Positions 34,401-45,010 of a stretch of DNA of 64,000 nucleotides are shown one piece after another. Positions within the stretch are counted from its first letter, which is position 1; each line of letters starts with the position of its first letter. The notes below the pieces were generated by a model, which was not told the origin of the DNA, made no database searches, and saw only the letters and a program-made list of their open reading frames with translations. Made by a program: the position numbers and the translations under genes. The DNA comes from Posidonia oceanica. Taxonomy: Eukaryota; Streptophyta; Magnoliopsida; Alismatales; Posidoniaceae. Location: contig JAZBRS010000035.1 in assembly GCA_037176725.1 (NCBI GenBank), positions 47,006,001-47,070,000 on the forward strand, read 5' to 3'.

Positions 34401-35121
34401 GGTTTTAAGAGAGACGAAGAATCTTCTAGGAAGTTGGGAAACTAGGGACCTCATGACTGGAAACCTTGACAGTTTGGTCCCTTGTGCATCTCAGAGTCAG
34501 AAGATACCTAGGGCTTGCTTTGGCACCTAACTGCCCCTAGACCTAGGCTTCTGCCCCTTGCCTTGAATGTGTACGGTGCGGGATGTGGGTGGAAGGAAAG
34601 TCCATGTCCTATCCTAAGATGTTGGCTGAAGATTTGAAGCCTAAACCCCTCCTAGTTCAAGGTTGATTCCTACTACGCTTAGTATTTCCTAGTTTTCAGT
34701 TTTGACCCTTGGACAGCTTTTTTGCTGCCTTCTTTTCTGACCCCTTTTTTTTATTTTCTTTCTGGGTACTCTGGCAAGTAGTCTCACCCCGCTTGAGTGC
34801 TCGGTCAATGGATACTTGCTCCTTGACGAACCGAGACACTCTTTTATTTGGTACACTCTCCTCTTTTCTATGCTTCTAGGTTTTGGCCTTAGACGCCTAC
34901 CCGATTTGTACTAGGGTAACGTGTCTGACTTGAGGGTTGTGTGTGGACTTTTGTTCATGAACTGGGAGGGGGTCCCTTATGGTTTCACCTCTATCTCAGT
35001 GTTGGATCATTTCCTTTCCTTCTCCCATGGAGTGTTTGTGGGGTGAGGCTAAGGCATGACTCCTAGGCTTCAACAGCAGTAGGCCCTCAAGCATAGGTAG
35101 TCTAATGACTCAGTGTGCATA
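34401..35121 (-). other. T3 spacer downstream of integrase
   Basis: 720 bp with no coding similarity that I recognise. It corresponds to the spacer 14587-15887 in T1 and 46539-47250 in T4. Confidence 0.55.
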
Positions 35122-36206
35122 TCAAGGGTAGTACCTCTTGAGGTGCAGTGCATTCTAGGGATATTCAAGCCTAATGCCATCCTCTCCAGCCAAACAATAG
35201 GCATTGCCCAGATATGCCTCAACCACCAAGTATGGTCCTTCCCAATTCGGTCTCAGTTTCCCATTCTTACGAGGAAGAATTTCTTTAAACACCCATTCAC
35301 CAATATTGAATTTATGTTCAATTGCTTTCTTCTTATATGCTCTTGCGAGTCGTTCTTGGTAGAAACGTGCATGCTCAGCTGCTTGCAACCGCTTCTCATT
35401 TAGCAAATCCAACTGTAGATTTAATAATTGCCTCTTATCCTCGACAGTTATCTCATCATCGAGTTGTACCCTAGATGAGGGGACCATGACCTCAAATGGG
35501 ACTACTTTCTCCATACCATAAGTAAGCACAAACGGGGTTTGGGCCGAAGGCATTCTTATGGAGGTTCGATAGGCCCATAAGGTATCAATTAGCTTATCTG
35601 TCCAGTCATGTCCCTTGGCTCCTCCTACCATTTTCTTAAGGATTCGGACTAACGTTTTATTAGTAGCTTCAGCTTGCCCATTACCCTGGGAGTAATATGG
35701 CAATGAATGATGCCGTTCAATCTTAAACTTCTTACAGAGCTTTTTGAAGTCTTGGGATACGAAGATTGCGCCATTGTCTGCTACTAATTTCTTTGGGATC
35801 CCGAACCTTGAGAGGATATTTTTCCGCACGAACTTGCAAAGATTTGAAGCTTTGATTTCAGTGAATGCTTCTGCTTCAACCCATTTAGTGAAGTATTCAG
35901 TGGCTATGAGTATGAACCTATTCTGCTTTTCGGTATCGAATGGTCCTACGACATCAAATGCCCACATGGAGAAGGGCCACACCGTTTGAGTCGGATTTAA
36001 CTCTAATGCTGGTGCACGTATCTATCTACGTGGATCTGGCACTGTCTGCACCTTCTCACCTTTTTTGCGCAATCTGCCTCCATTGTGGGCCAGTAGTACC
36101 CTCTACGTAGTATCATTTTTTGCCATGAATTGAGAACTGATGTGCCCTCCACATATGCCTTCATGCATTTCTCCGATGATAACTTTAACCTCCTCATAAG
36201 TGACAC
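35122..36206 (-). pseudogene. int: T3 integrase
   Basis: The zinc domain end YYWPTMEADCAKKVRRCRQC is followed by the DDE core: WAFDVVGPF, VADNGAIF and GQAEATNK. The C-terminus (FNIGEWVFKEILPRKNGKLR, GPYLVVEAYLGNAYCL) runs to LEYP, then a TAG at 35155-35157, then NALHLKRYYP and a TGA at 35122. T4 has tryptophan at that TAG (DPWNAMHMKRYYP), so the stop is TGG to TAG. A frame shift near 36100 separates the zinc domain halves (GEMHEGICGGH lies in the next entry). The catalytic triad is retained but the gene is broken. Confidence 0.9.
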
Positions 36207-36930
36207 AGCATAATTCTATTCCACTGAAAGACCGTTTGAAAAGGACCCCAGCTCTCATGAAGTATCTTGTAGCCATCCTCCGAACTGCCTCTTTGTCTTG
36301 TGAAGTTGCGTTGTCGGGGAAGATCCCATCTTGAATGTAGTTCTGGATGTCAAAGAACCATGGGTTCCCATCATCCTCTATGTTGTAGCAAACTTCAAAC
36401 GTGGCTACCCTTGATTCCCCAGCTTTCTGTCTAAGCTCCACGGGCCATGGCTCAGTTGAGTCAATGGTAGGTATCCCGTGTTGCTGTACCATTATTGTTT
36501 GCTCCCGGACATTGATAGGGAACTCGATTGAGGAAGCCAACGAAGCAAGAGCATCTGCTAGTAGGTTATGACTCCAGAGGGTGTGGACATACAGCACTTG
36601 CTAAAACCGCACCAATAGGAGGCGTGCAATGCCTTTGTACTCTTCTAGCCTTGGGTTGAGGGTTCTATACTTGTTCAAAATTTGTCTTAGAACCAACTGG
36701 GAGTCTTCGATGAGTTTCAACTGCTTTGCCCCTAGCTCCAGCGCTAGGCGTAATTCGAGGATCAAGGCCTCGTACTCTGCAACATTGTTGGTATTTAAGG
36801 TGAAGTTTAGCTGTACAGCTCGGGGAATGAGAACTCCTTCTGGAGTGAGAAGTGCTACTCCGATGCCTACCCCTTGTCTGTTGAGTGCTCCATCAAAGTA
36901 GAGAGTCCATTGTCGAGTGGGAGACTCGGT
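36103..36930 (-). pseudogene. T3 second (archaeal-type) RNase H and integrase HH motif
   Basis: Translated on the minus strand, 36600-36930 gives LYFDGALNRQGVGIG, NTNNVAEYEALI and KLIEDSQLVLRQ. After a TAG near 36599 (RF-stop-QVLYV), the next stretch gives NLLADALASLASS. All four acidic positions (D, E, D, D) of the archaeal-type RNase H are present. It runs on to EMHEGICGGH, the first half of the integrase zinc motif. As in T1, this is a second RNase H in addition to the degenerate one after RT. Confidence 0.87.
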
Positions 36931-36999
36931 AGCTTGTATTTCCAGTATCTCCTCATCAGGGAAGTCTGTTCGGATTGGTTGATAATCTTCTATTGGTAA

Positions 37000-38660
37000 T
37001 TCTGCCAGGTGATCTGCAATGGCTTGCCCCTTGACTGCTTTCTGAGATACACATTGCAGGTCGAATTCAGTGAGGAGGAGTTGCTACCTTGCCAATCTTC
37101 CAGAGAGGGCTGGCTTCTCGAACATGTATTTGATTGGGTCCATCTTTGCGATGTAACAGACTTTATGGGCTAGGAAGTAGTGTCTCAGCTTTTGAGATGC
37201 CCATACCAAGGTCAAGCAGTGCTTTTCTATGGCTGTATACTTCTCTTCATAATCCAGGAAGGTTCTACTCAGGTAGTAGATAGGTTTTTCCTTCTTTCCA
37301 TCCTCAGCATGTTGAGCTAACACTAACCCTATTAATGATGCAGTGACTGCCACATAGAGTAGCAAAGGCTTCCCTGACATAGGTGCTGACAAGACCAGGG
37401 GGTTCATGAGGCATGCTTTGAGCTCATCAAAAGCTTTCTGACATTTCTTGTCCCAGGTAAATTCCCTCCCTCCTTTCAATCATAAAACGGCTTACATCGA
37501 TCTACATGTTGTGAGATAAATCTTCTGATGAACTATAAGCGGCCGATAAGTCCTCTGAGTTCCTTGACATTTCAGGGCGGGGGCATCTGTATTGCTCTAG
37601 CCTTCCATGGGTCCACCTCGATTCCTCTTTTGCTGATGATGAAGCCCAGTAGCTTCCCGGCAGTTACCCCAAACACGCACTTCTTTGCGTTCATTTTTAG
37701 CTGATATTGCCTCGCCCTGCTTAGTACTCTTCTTAGCGCCTCAAAGTGTGCCTTCCTTGTTCTTGATTTGACCAAGATATCGTCAACGTACACTTCCATG
37801 CAATAGTGCATCATGTCACGGAAGATGGCCATCATTGCTCTCTGATATGTTGCGCCGGCGTTCTTGAAACCGAATGGCATGACTACATAGCAGTATGTCC
37901 CCCATGGCGTGATGAACGACGTCTTCTCTTGGTCCTCCTCTACTAGTTTAATCTGGTTGTAACCAGAGAAACCGTCCATGAAAGATAGCATCTCAAATCC
38001 CGCTGTATTGTCCACTAGCAAGTCAATATATGACAAAGGGAAGTCGTCCTTGGGACAAGCGGCGTTGAGGTTGCGATAGTCAATGCAAACCTGAACCTTC
38101 CCATCCTTTTTGGCCACTAGTACTATATTTGAAACCCAGCTAGGGTACACAACCACCCTGATGAACTTTGCTTTATTGAGCTTGTCAATTTCCTCTTTGA
38201 CTTTGAGGGCGAGTTCCGGCCTTAATCGCCTTAACTTCTGCTTGATGGGTTTGGTTCCAAAGTTTAGTGGAAGCAGGTGTTCCACTAGAGCTGATTATAG
38301 ACCAGGCATATCCTCGTACTTGAAGGCCAGCACATCCACAAATTCTTTCAAGATTTGGACCATTTCCTCCCATTCTTTTGGGCTCAAACTTGCACTTATG
38401 AGTATTAGTTTTGGCTCTTCTGTGGTTCCCAGATTGACCTCCACGGTCTCTTCTTCAACTGCCTTGGTTTTCTCATCATATTTGTCCATGAGGTGCTTAA
38501 GGAGGTCTGAGTCGGCTTCTCGATCTTCTTCCCCATCACTGCAGCTAACCAGCTCATATGCCTCCATTCCTGCACACTTCCCAAACCGATCAAATTCTTC
38601 TACTAAGAAGACCATGTTAGCGGTAGCCAGCTCCTGAGACATGCCTCCGTGTATTGACAC
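37000..38660 (-). pseudogene. pol: T3 reverse transcriptase with degenerate first RNase H
   Basis: 38295-38660 holds the lead-in (ILKEFVDVLAFKYEDMPGL) and ends in a TAA. 37572-38285 holds the RT palm: CIDYRNLNAACPKDDFPLSY, MDGFSGYNQI, MPFGFKNAGATYQRAM and YVDD. A broken join (37480-37571) with frame changes follows, then 37084-37479 with LLLYVAVTASLIGLVLAQ in place of a catalytic LYTDAS motif, plus YTAIEKHCLTLVWA. Loss of the first catalytic Asp is shared with T1, so it is a lineage trait rather than decay. Below 37084 the reading continues as AVKGQAIADHLAELP. Confidence 0.9.
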
Positions 38661-39242
38661 ACGCGCACAGTCTTGGAAGCGGTGGTCGAAGTTGACCGTG
38701 ACCTGCTAGAACTAACATGGTAATCCTCTCCTTTATTGAAAACAGAAAGTAAATCACTTTTATTCCTAGAAAATGAAAACAATGCAGAATTAAACAAAGT
38801 ATTATTTACAACATCTAGGGGGATGCCCCTAGAGTTACCTCCATCAGTAGAGGTAGGAGCCTTTCTAGGTGGGCTCATCATGGTCGACGTTCCCATCATC
38901 TTCAAGAACCTCATGGTCTGCCCCTGGATCAGGGTCAACTTCAGGCCTTTGAGGCTGTAGACCTTCAGAGAGATGTCCCGGCCTTTGCTCTGAAGAGGAG
39001 GAGATGTCTGGAGCTGGAAGAAGCGGAGGCTTGGAAGCGGCGGTGCCGGAAGAAGAGGGAGAAGAAGAAAGAGGTGGCCGGTCTGGAGGTTCGAGGGCCG
39101 ATGTGCCTAACAGTGGTGGCGGCGATGTTGCAGTCTGACCTTCGCAAGGCTCTACTGGCAACTCTACTACAGTCTGACCTTCGTGAGGCTCTACTGCTAC
39201 AGTCTGGCCTTCGTGAGGCTCTGCTGTCAACTCCCTTGCAGT
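38661..39242 (-). pseudogene. T3 linker with EPHEGQT repeats
   Basis: Low-complexity region between G-patch and RT. Near 39120-39265 four units of 30 or 39 bp encode variants of VEPHEGQTV; then a Ser/Pro-rich stretch follows. No catalytic motif. It corresponds in position, not in sequence, to the T1 linker at 19273-20870. Confidence 0.65.
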
Positions 39243-39665
39243 CTAACCTTCGTGAGGCTCTACTGGCAATTCAAGTGTTTGGAATAAGCCGGAAATGTTT
39301 ACGTCGACTGTGTCCTCTGCACTTTGGAGAGTGTGTTTGGTTGATTGCGCCAAAATAATATTTCCCAGGGGGGATGAATTCGGATCGAAAATCCCTACAC
39401 TGGTAAAATGTCCTTGTAGATCCCACTGTAATGGTCGCCCGTCGGGGAACTGGTCGAAACCGAGTCCTCCCTTTCCTTCTCTGTCACAGGCCTTTACTAG
39501 CTCCTTCATTCCCTTTCCTTCTGGGCCTAAGCCCTGGCCTTCCTTGTAGCCAATTCTCCTCATGATCTCCCATCCCACATTCATGGAGGGTCTTTTGCTT
39601 TTTGAGGGTTCCTTCCTCTTATGAAATAGCCTAGGCTTAGCCCACTTGTCTCTTAGCTCGACCAT
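39243..39665 (-). pseudogene. T3 G-patch domain
   Basis: 140 codons open. Residues about 32-70 read GWEIMRRIGYKEGQGLGPEG followed by KGMKELVK and then GKGGLGFDQF, a good G-patch (hhx(3)Gax(2)GxGlGxxxxG). G-patch motifs bind RNA or activate helicases in other proteins. Its place after protease matches betaretroviruses and the degenerate copy in T1. Downstream, the text runs on into a Gly/Asp-containing stretch and the EPHEGQT repeats. Confidence 0.82.
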
Positions 39666-39719
39666 AGATACTATGTTCTTGCCCTTTTCGGTGCAGGTCG
39701 GCTTTTCTCACACACTGAA

Positions 39720-40280
39720 CTAGTGCGGCAGGTATATCACATTTGTCTCTACTTCTTGACCCAGTATGTCCCCTGCTATCTTGATGATTTTCCCATTGTG
39801 AGGGAATTTTAGGCATTGGTGCCGAGGAGATGATACCCCTTTTAAACTGTCTAGCCATTGTCTCCCTAGGATGATCTGATATGGGACATTTACGTCTATG
39901 ACAATTAGTTGGGTTAGAACCTGGGTTGGTCCTATCCCTATCTTTGTGGTCCACTTGCCGTGAGCTTTTCTTTTGCTGTCATCATACCCAGCAATCGTCA
40001 TATCAATGGGGGTCAAGGAAGCCTCATTTACGCCCAAGGCTCGTATTGTATTTAACGAGCAAATGTTCATTGATGCACCATTATCTATGAGCACTTCAGA
40101 AATTAAGTGATTGTTTATAGAAATCGTTACATTCAATGGTGCTTTTCTCCTCTCTATTGGTGCTAACTCGCTATCAGCAAATGTAATGATAGGTTCTACA
40201 AAGGCCGCTGTAGCTATAACATGGAGTTCCTCCGCTGGCATATCTGGAGCAACTTGGGCCTTCTCTAGCACTTCTTGCAT
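39720..40280 (-). pseudogene. pro: T3 aspartic protease, copy 2 (canonical position)
   Basis: 186 codons open. The active site is VLIDNGASMNICSLN (D-N-G-A-S) and the partner strand is YQIILGRQWLDSLKG. The lead-in upstream of this ORF, LKKTQARISIYDIINSS, matches the lead-in of the single T1 protease, which identifies this copy as the ancestral one. It would process the polyprotein. It is followed at once by the G-patch segment. Confidence 0.88.
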
Positions 40281-40760
40281 GACTTTTCAGTGTTGAATCG
40301 AGCTGTTTATGATGTCATAGATTGAGATCCTGGCCTGTGTCTTCTTTAATTGCTCTAGGATGTCATATTCTACTGACCCGGGTCCTTCTTGAGGTCTGAC
40401 CGACTCTATTTGCTCTACTGGTGGTACGATTCGGTTTGATAGCCTCCCTCCTCTGGTGATGGGCGTAGCAGCCTCATTTTCTATGCACGAGTCACTGGAT
40501 GCTCCCCTCTTGAGTGGCCAGGTGAAGATGGACTCCCTTCGTATAGGTCCGCCAAGCTCTGGTGGCTTTGTGGCCCTAGCTAGCTACTCTGTTGGCACTT
40601 GGAAGATTGGGGATGTCGGAGTAGTAGTGTTCCGGAATACTGAAGTGTTGAGGGCCGACAACTGACTTGACGGTGGCCTAGCTGCTCTAAAGATTGGCGA
40701 GACCGGTGGTGACAGCGGCTTGGGAGCCCACAGTGATGATTTTCTCCATGGCAGACGTTG
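40281..40760 (-). pseudogene. T3 linker between the two protease-like domains
   Basis: About 160 codons, Pro/Ser/Thr-rich, with at least two TAG stops in the translated frame. It ends with the ISIYDIINSS lead-in of protease copy 2. No other domain is seen. Confidence 0.55.
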
Positions 40761-41366
40761 TCACTCCTCCTTTTCCCGAAGGGTTGCAATTTGTGACTTG
40801 GGCATCTTGAATGTGCATAGAATCCTCGGTCGATTAGCAGGAATGCTAATGACCGCTCCTTGGTATTTGAATTTTAGCATTTGATGAATTGAAGATGCTA
40901 CGGCCCCGACCTCTGCTAGCCAAGACCTCCCTAGGATGAGTGGCTCCAGGACTTCTTCCTTCATAATGATCACAGAAGTGATACTGGTCAAAGGACCGAC
41001 TGTGATTTCCATGGGCATTGTCCCTAGTGTCAATTTCTCCTTCAAATCAAACCTGGTGCACATAAAGGGGGTTCTATCTAGCTCATCTTCGTTTAGCCCT
41101 AAGCTCCGAAGTGTGGAGAGAGAACTGAGGCTTCAGCTTGCTCCAGTGTCAACTAATACTCCTTGCAGCACATGGTCATTGATGCCCACTGCGATGACAA
41201 GCGGCAGCTCTTGCTTATGTGGGGGCAGAAGCTCTGAATCTTTGAAGACTATATTTTCTTGTTCAAATTGCTGATTGACTTTTTGAACTTTGCTTTCTTC
41301 CTTCATATCATCTTGTGGTCTCTCCACTACTGCTGTGAGGTTGAATTGTCTAAGGAGATCTTTCAT
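40761..41366 (-). pseudogene. T3 protease-like copy 1 (extra)
   Basis: Translated as GINDHVLQGVLVDTGAS, a stop, then SLSSLSTLRSLGLNEDEL, then ITSVIIMKEEVLEPLILGRS with WLAEVGAVASS. D-T-G-A-S and LILGRSWL are the two halves of a retropepsin fold, about 100 residues apart as usual. The motif is preceded by LPPHKQELPLVIAVGINDHV, parallel to APIERRKAPLNVTISINNHL of copy 2. The two copies look like an old tandem duplication. It lies between gag and the linker at 40281. Confidence 0.8.
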
Positions 41367-43487
41367 TGTTAGCCCCTCGTCTGCCTCACTACCCCAGTCA
41401 TCATCTGAGATTATTCCCCAATGATCAGCTTGGTTGTCCTAGTTCACATCTTGTATGGCATGGTTGTCCCAGTCTTTTGATGTTAGCGGGTTAGGGAGTT
41501 GTTCGTCCTGGAATGCCATGACTTGGTGCTTAGGGAGAGGATCATTGTAGACCTGTTGAGGCATCCCCGTCTGCTTCCTCTGTTTGGCTCTTTTTACCAG
41601 GACGTCCTATTCAAATACATCTGCCTCTACCATGTCATAGACTGTGTCTCTGAAAGTCCAACAGTCATTGATGTTGTGACCATGTACTCTATGGAACGGA
41701 CAGTATTTGCTTTGGTCACAATTTGGTACTTCAGGCCTGGCTAGTGGGAGTTCAATTACTTTTGCATCCTCTAGCTCTATGAACATATCTGCCAGTGTGA
41801 CCGATAGAGGAGGGTAATGGTCTCTTCTTCCCCTTTTGCGTGGTAATAGTTGTGGAGGGGGAACATTGTGATAACCGCCCCCGTTCCCACTATTGTGCTG
41901 GGGATTTCTGGTATTGGCCTGGTTATTTTGATTGCCCCTAGTCCATTGCTGTCGGGGAGCATTCCACATAGGGCGGATTTGCTGCTGGGAGGGAGGGTTA
42001 TTCCATGCCTGCTGTTGCTGAGGAGGGCGGCTCCATGCTTGCTATTGCTGAGGAAGAGGGTGGCTCCATGCTTGTTGTTGCTATGGAGTGTGGCTCCATG
42101 CTTGCTGTTGCTAAGGAAGAGAGCTCTAGGTTGGCTGTTGCGAAGGAGGGTGGCTCCAGGTTGGCTGTTGTGAAGCTAGTATAGCCCTTTGTTCGAATGG
42201 CCTGGGTGCGGAGTCCATCTTGTTGACGACTCCGGTCACGCCCTCTACTACCTATGTTTTCCGATTCTTCCTGGGCTCCTCCATGAATTCATGCAGATTT
42301 TCTTTAACAGAGGCTGCCACTTCATACAAGGCCGTTACATTGGGACAGTAGGCATTCACGAGTCCCTTCTTCATCGGTCCAATGGTGTTTGCAATGAGGG
42401 TCTGGACCACCTATCTCTCCGGAATGGTCAGTCCTGATCTGGCCGCCATTTCCCGCCATCTGTTAGCGAATGTCACCCAACTTTCGCCTTACTTCATGAC
42501 CTCCTTGCTTAGGTCGTGGAAGGTTGGCTTAGGGTCTATCTTGTGCTGGTATTTTGTGAGGAAGCTCTCTCTGATTTTATCAAAGCTGCTGAGGTCTTCC
42601 TTGGAGAAAGTGATAAACTAATCCATGGGCTCTCCTTCAAGCGAGTAGAAGAACAGGTGTACAACAAGCCCCAAGTCATGGAAGTAGGGGACTGACTCCA
42701 TTGGGAACTGCACTAAGTGACTGAGTGGGTTAGTGGTTCCGTTGAACTTTGGAGTCTTCGGGTACTTGAAGCCTGGGGGCAATCTGAATGGGGGAAACCG
42801 ACTCATATCGAAGTTTGCCAGAGCTTGTGTATGTACCCCTAATGCGCTGAGCATCTTTCTCATCTCATCCAAATTTGTTATCCCGGCTGATGGGGTCGGG
42901 ACATGTGAATTGAAGGACTGATGGTTCTACTACTGATGAAGATAGCTGTTGCAGAAGTGTTGAGGTGCGACCGGCTCGTATCGCGGGGGAAATGCCTGAT
43001 GGTGGTGATGATCTGGCTGAGGCTGATTGCCTGCCGTAGGTGGTTGGAGATGCTGTCTTGGGTGCCCGTAGGGGGGATAGACTCCTTTCTTGTACTCGCC
43101 ATGTGGCATGTGATTTTGTTCCTGAATCAAGGGGTTGGCCCTTGAGTTATAAGCTCCGTTGAGCACTGTAATGTGACCTGAGTGGTTCGTATCTGGTAGT
43201 GGGTTGCCATTTTGTCCCTGGTATAGATCGTCAGGGGTATGGTCCGCAACTAGCCTTCGTTGTCCTTCACCGAGGTGGGGTGGCTGCTGGAGGTTGTTCT
43301 GACACGGCCCCACAGGGGTTGATGTCTCTTCATTTAAGAACTGGTACATGGCTTTATACTGGATCGAGTCTGGATCCAAGGCTTCTCCGGTGATCGGATG
43401 GTAGATTGTAGGCTCCTCTCCCGAGGTACTTACTGAGTCTGACCTTTCTCTTTCTAGCTGTTCAGCTTCAAAGACTTGGTTCATCAT
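41367..43487 (-). pseudogene. gag: T3 gag, broken
   Basis: Pieces: 42930-43487 (N-terminus, Gln/His/Pro-rich), 42618-42872 (capsid start: FPPFRLPPGFKYPKTPKFNG and PLSHLVQF), 42190-42617 with stops (FDKIRESFLTKYQHKIDPK and ESWVTFANRWREMAARSGL), a Gln/Trp/Ser-rich repeat near 42000-42180 (WSHPPQQQQA type, about 33-39 bp), and 41607-41969 with the C-terminal motif YCPFHRVHGHNINDCWTFRD. The Cys/His motif matches in type those of T1 and T2. Stops are mostly TAG. One of them (D-stop-FITFSK) fits TGG to TAG. Confidence 0.82.
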
Positions 43488-45010
43488 TGCAGTAACTTTG
43501 ATAATGAGATGAAATTGGCTTCAGAGCGTAATACGCCTCGCACTGTGGCGTACAACGTTGGATGCAGTAAACTCCGCGTTCAATGCTCCCAACTGTATTT
43601 CCTCTATTCTTTTTCCTATCTCCACTGTTTTCTTCTTTTCTTTTTCTCTCTGTTTTTTTTTTCTTTTTCTTTTTTTTCTTTCTGTTTTTTTTTTTTTGCT
43701 TTTCTGATTTTTCTCTTTTCCCTTTTTTTGTCTTTTTTTGTATAAATGAAGGATTACAAGTGCTTACAATCGAAAAGAAATTACAAACTTTGCGATTTAA
43801 TGCAAGTCCCTAGAAAGTAAATACTGAAAAATAAAACTGTCACTGTTTTGCTTTCGAGTGTTTTACCCTGCAATCAATCCACCATAGAAAAACTAGAAAA
43901 TAAACAGCCAAGCAAAGAATGTGTTAGACGCGATATCTACAACATCCAATGTTAGACGCAGAGATTCCAGCGACTAACATCCTGTTACAGAGAACTGCAC
44001 AGAAACACTTTCAAATAGCGATTTAGAGTTTTAATTTCTGTTTTCGCTTTGAGATTAGTGTTTTAAACCTGCGTAGCTCTCAAGGTTCCTTAAGGCTTAG
44101 GTATGGCTTCTTTTCCGGGATTTCTATGGCTCCTCACAAAATGGCTAAATATATTTTTGGTACTGCCCCCTACCTCAACTCCTAAGGATGCTAGGGGGAG
44201 CCCGAATACACTTAGGTCCCTACCCCGTAGAGGTAGAGCCTAGAGTACTCAGGATTGATCGGGTCACTCACGTATCAACACACCAAGCACAATCAAACCA
44301 CCGAAAGGGGGAGGGAGGAATACAAATCAAAGCTTGAGGTTCTAATTATCTTTCACAAAAAGCCAAGGAAGAAGGAGGGCCCCTTGTGAAGGAAAATGAC
44401 AATACAAGTACCTTTCCTAAACCTTTTGCAACAGAGGTGCTTGAGACCTAGACGGTTACTTATATAACTTAAGAAATGATACAAGTAATTAGTTCCCAAT
44501 AAGGGCCATGCAAGTCATATAAAAAGATTCGATTTTTTTGTTTGTTCTTTTTGCAAAGCACCTGAGGAAACTGAAGTTCCGGTCCCTACAGCAAAGCCGA
44601 TCACCTCACACCTCAATCCTTTGGCCCAGTTATAACAAGAAAGCTAAGAAAAAATTAAAACAGAAGAGTTTCCTGTTCAGTACTCGTTGGACGTGTATAC
44701 TGGAGCGTCCAATGTTGGACGCGCCAGACTGCGCGTATAACGTACTGACAGTGTTTTTTCAGAAAAACAGTAATTTTTACAAATCACCCCCACGCCCGAG
44801 AATCCAGAGAGAAGGGGGAGGTGATTTCAGTTATTCAAACGTGGAAAACAAACGAAAAAGATCACGACGCCTCAAAACACTACGAGGAATTTCGCCGCTT
44901 CTTTTAAACATACGAGAAATTAAGAAACTAAAACTAAAACTAAGAATGTCAATAATGAGGAAGAAGAAGAAAGAAGGGTTTACTCACCTTGCACGGGGGC
45001 ACTTTTAGTC
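43488..45010 (-). other. T3 leader
   Basis: 1.5 kb between gag and LTR. It includes a pyrimidine-rich run (43590-43745), double-hairpin modules near 43551, 43923 and 44685, and unique sequence. Small ORFs lack known domains. Confidence 0.65.

Noticed and set aside
33986..34530. Phe/Trp-rich ORFs of 90-140 codons
   Set aside because: Pure translation of the TTTTTTGGATTTTTGG tandem repeat in three frames.
33864..35121. A 3' LTR of T3
   Set aside because: No TGTGGATATGG...GTATGTACA-type sequence is found here; T2 cuts T3 before its 3' LTR.
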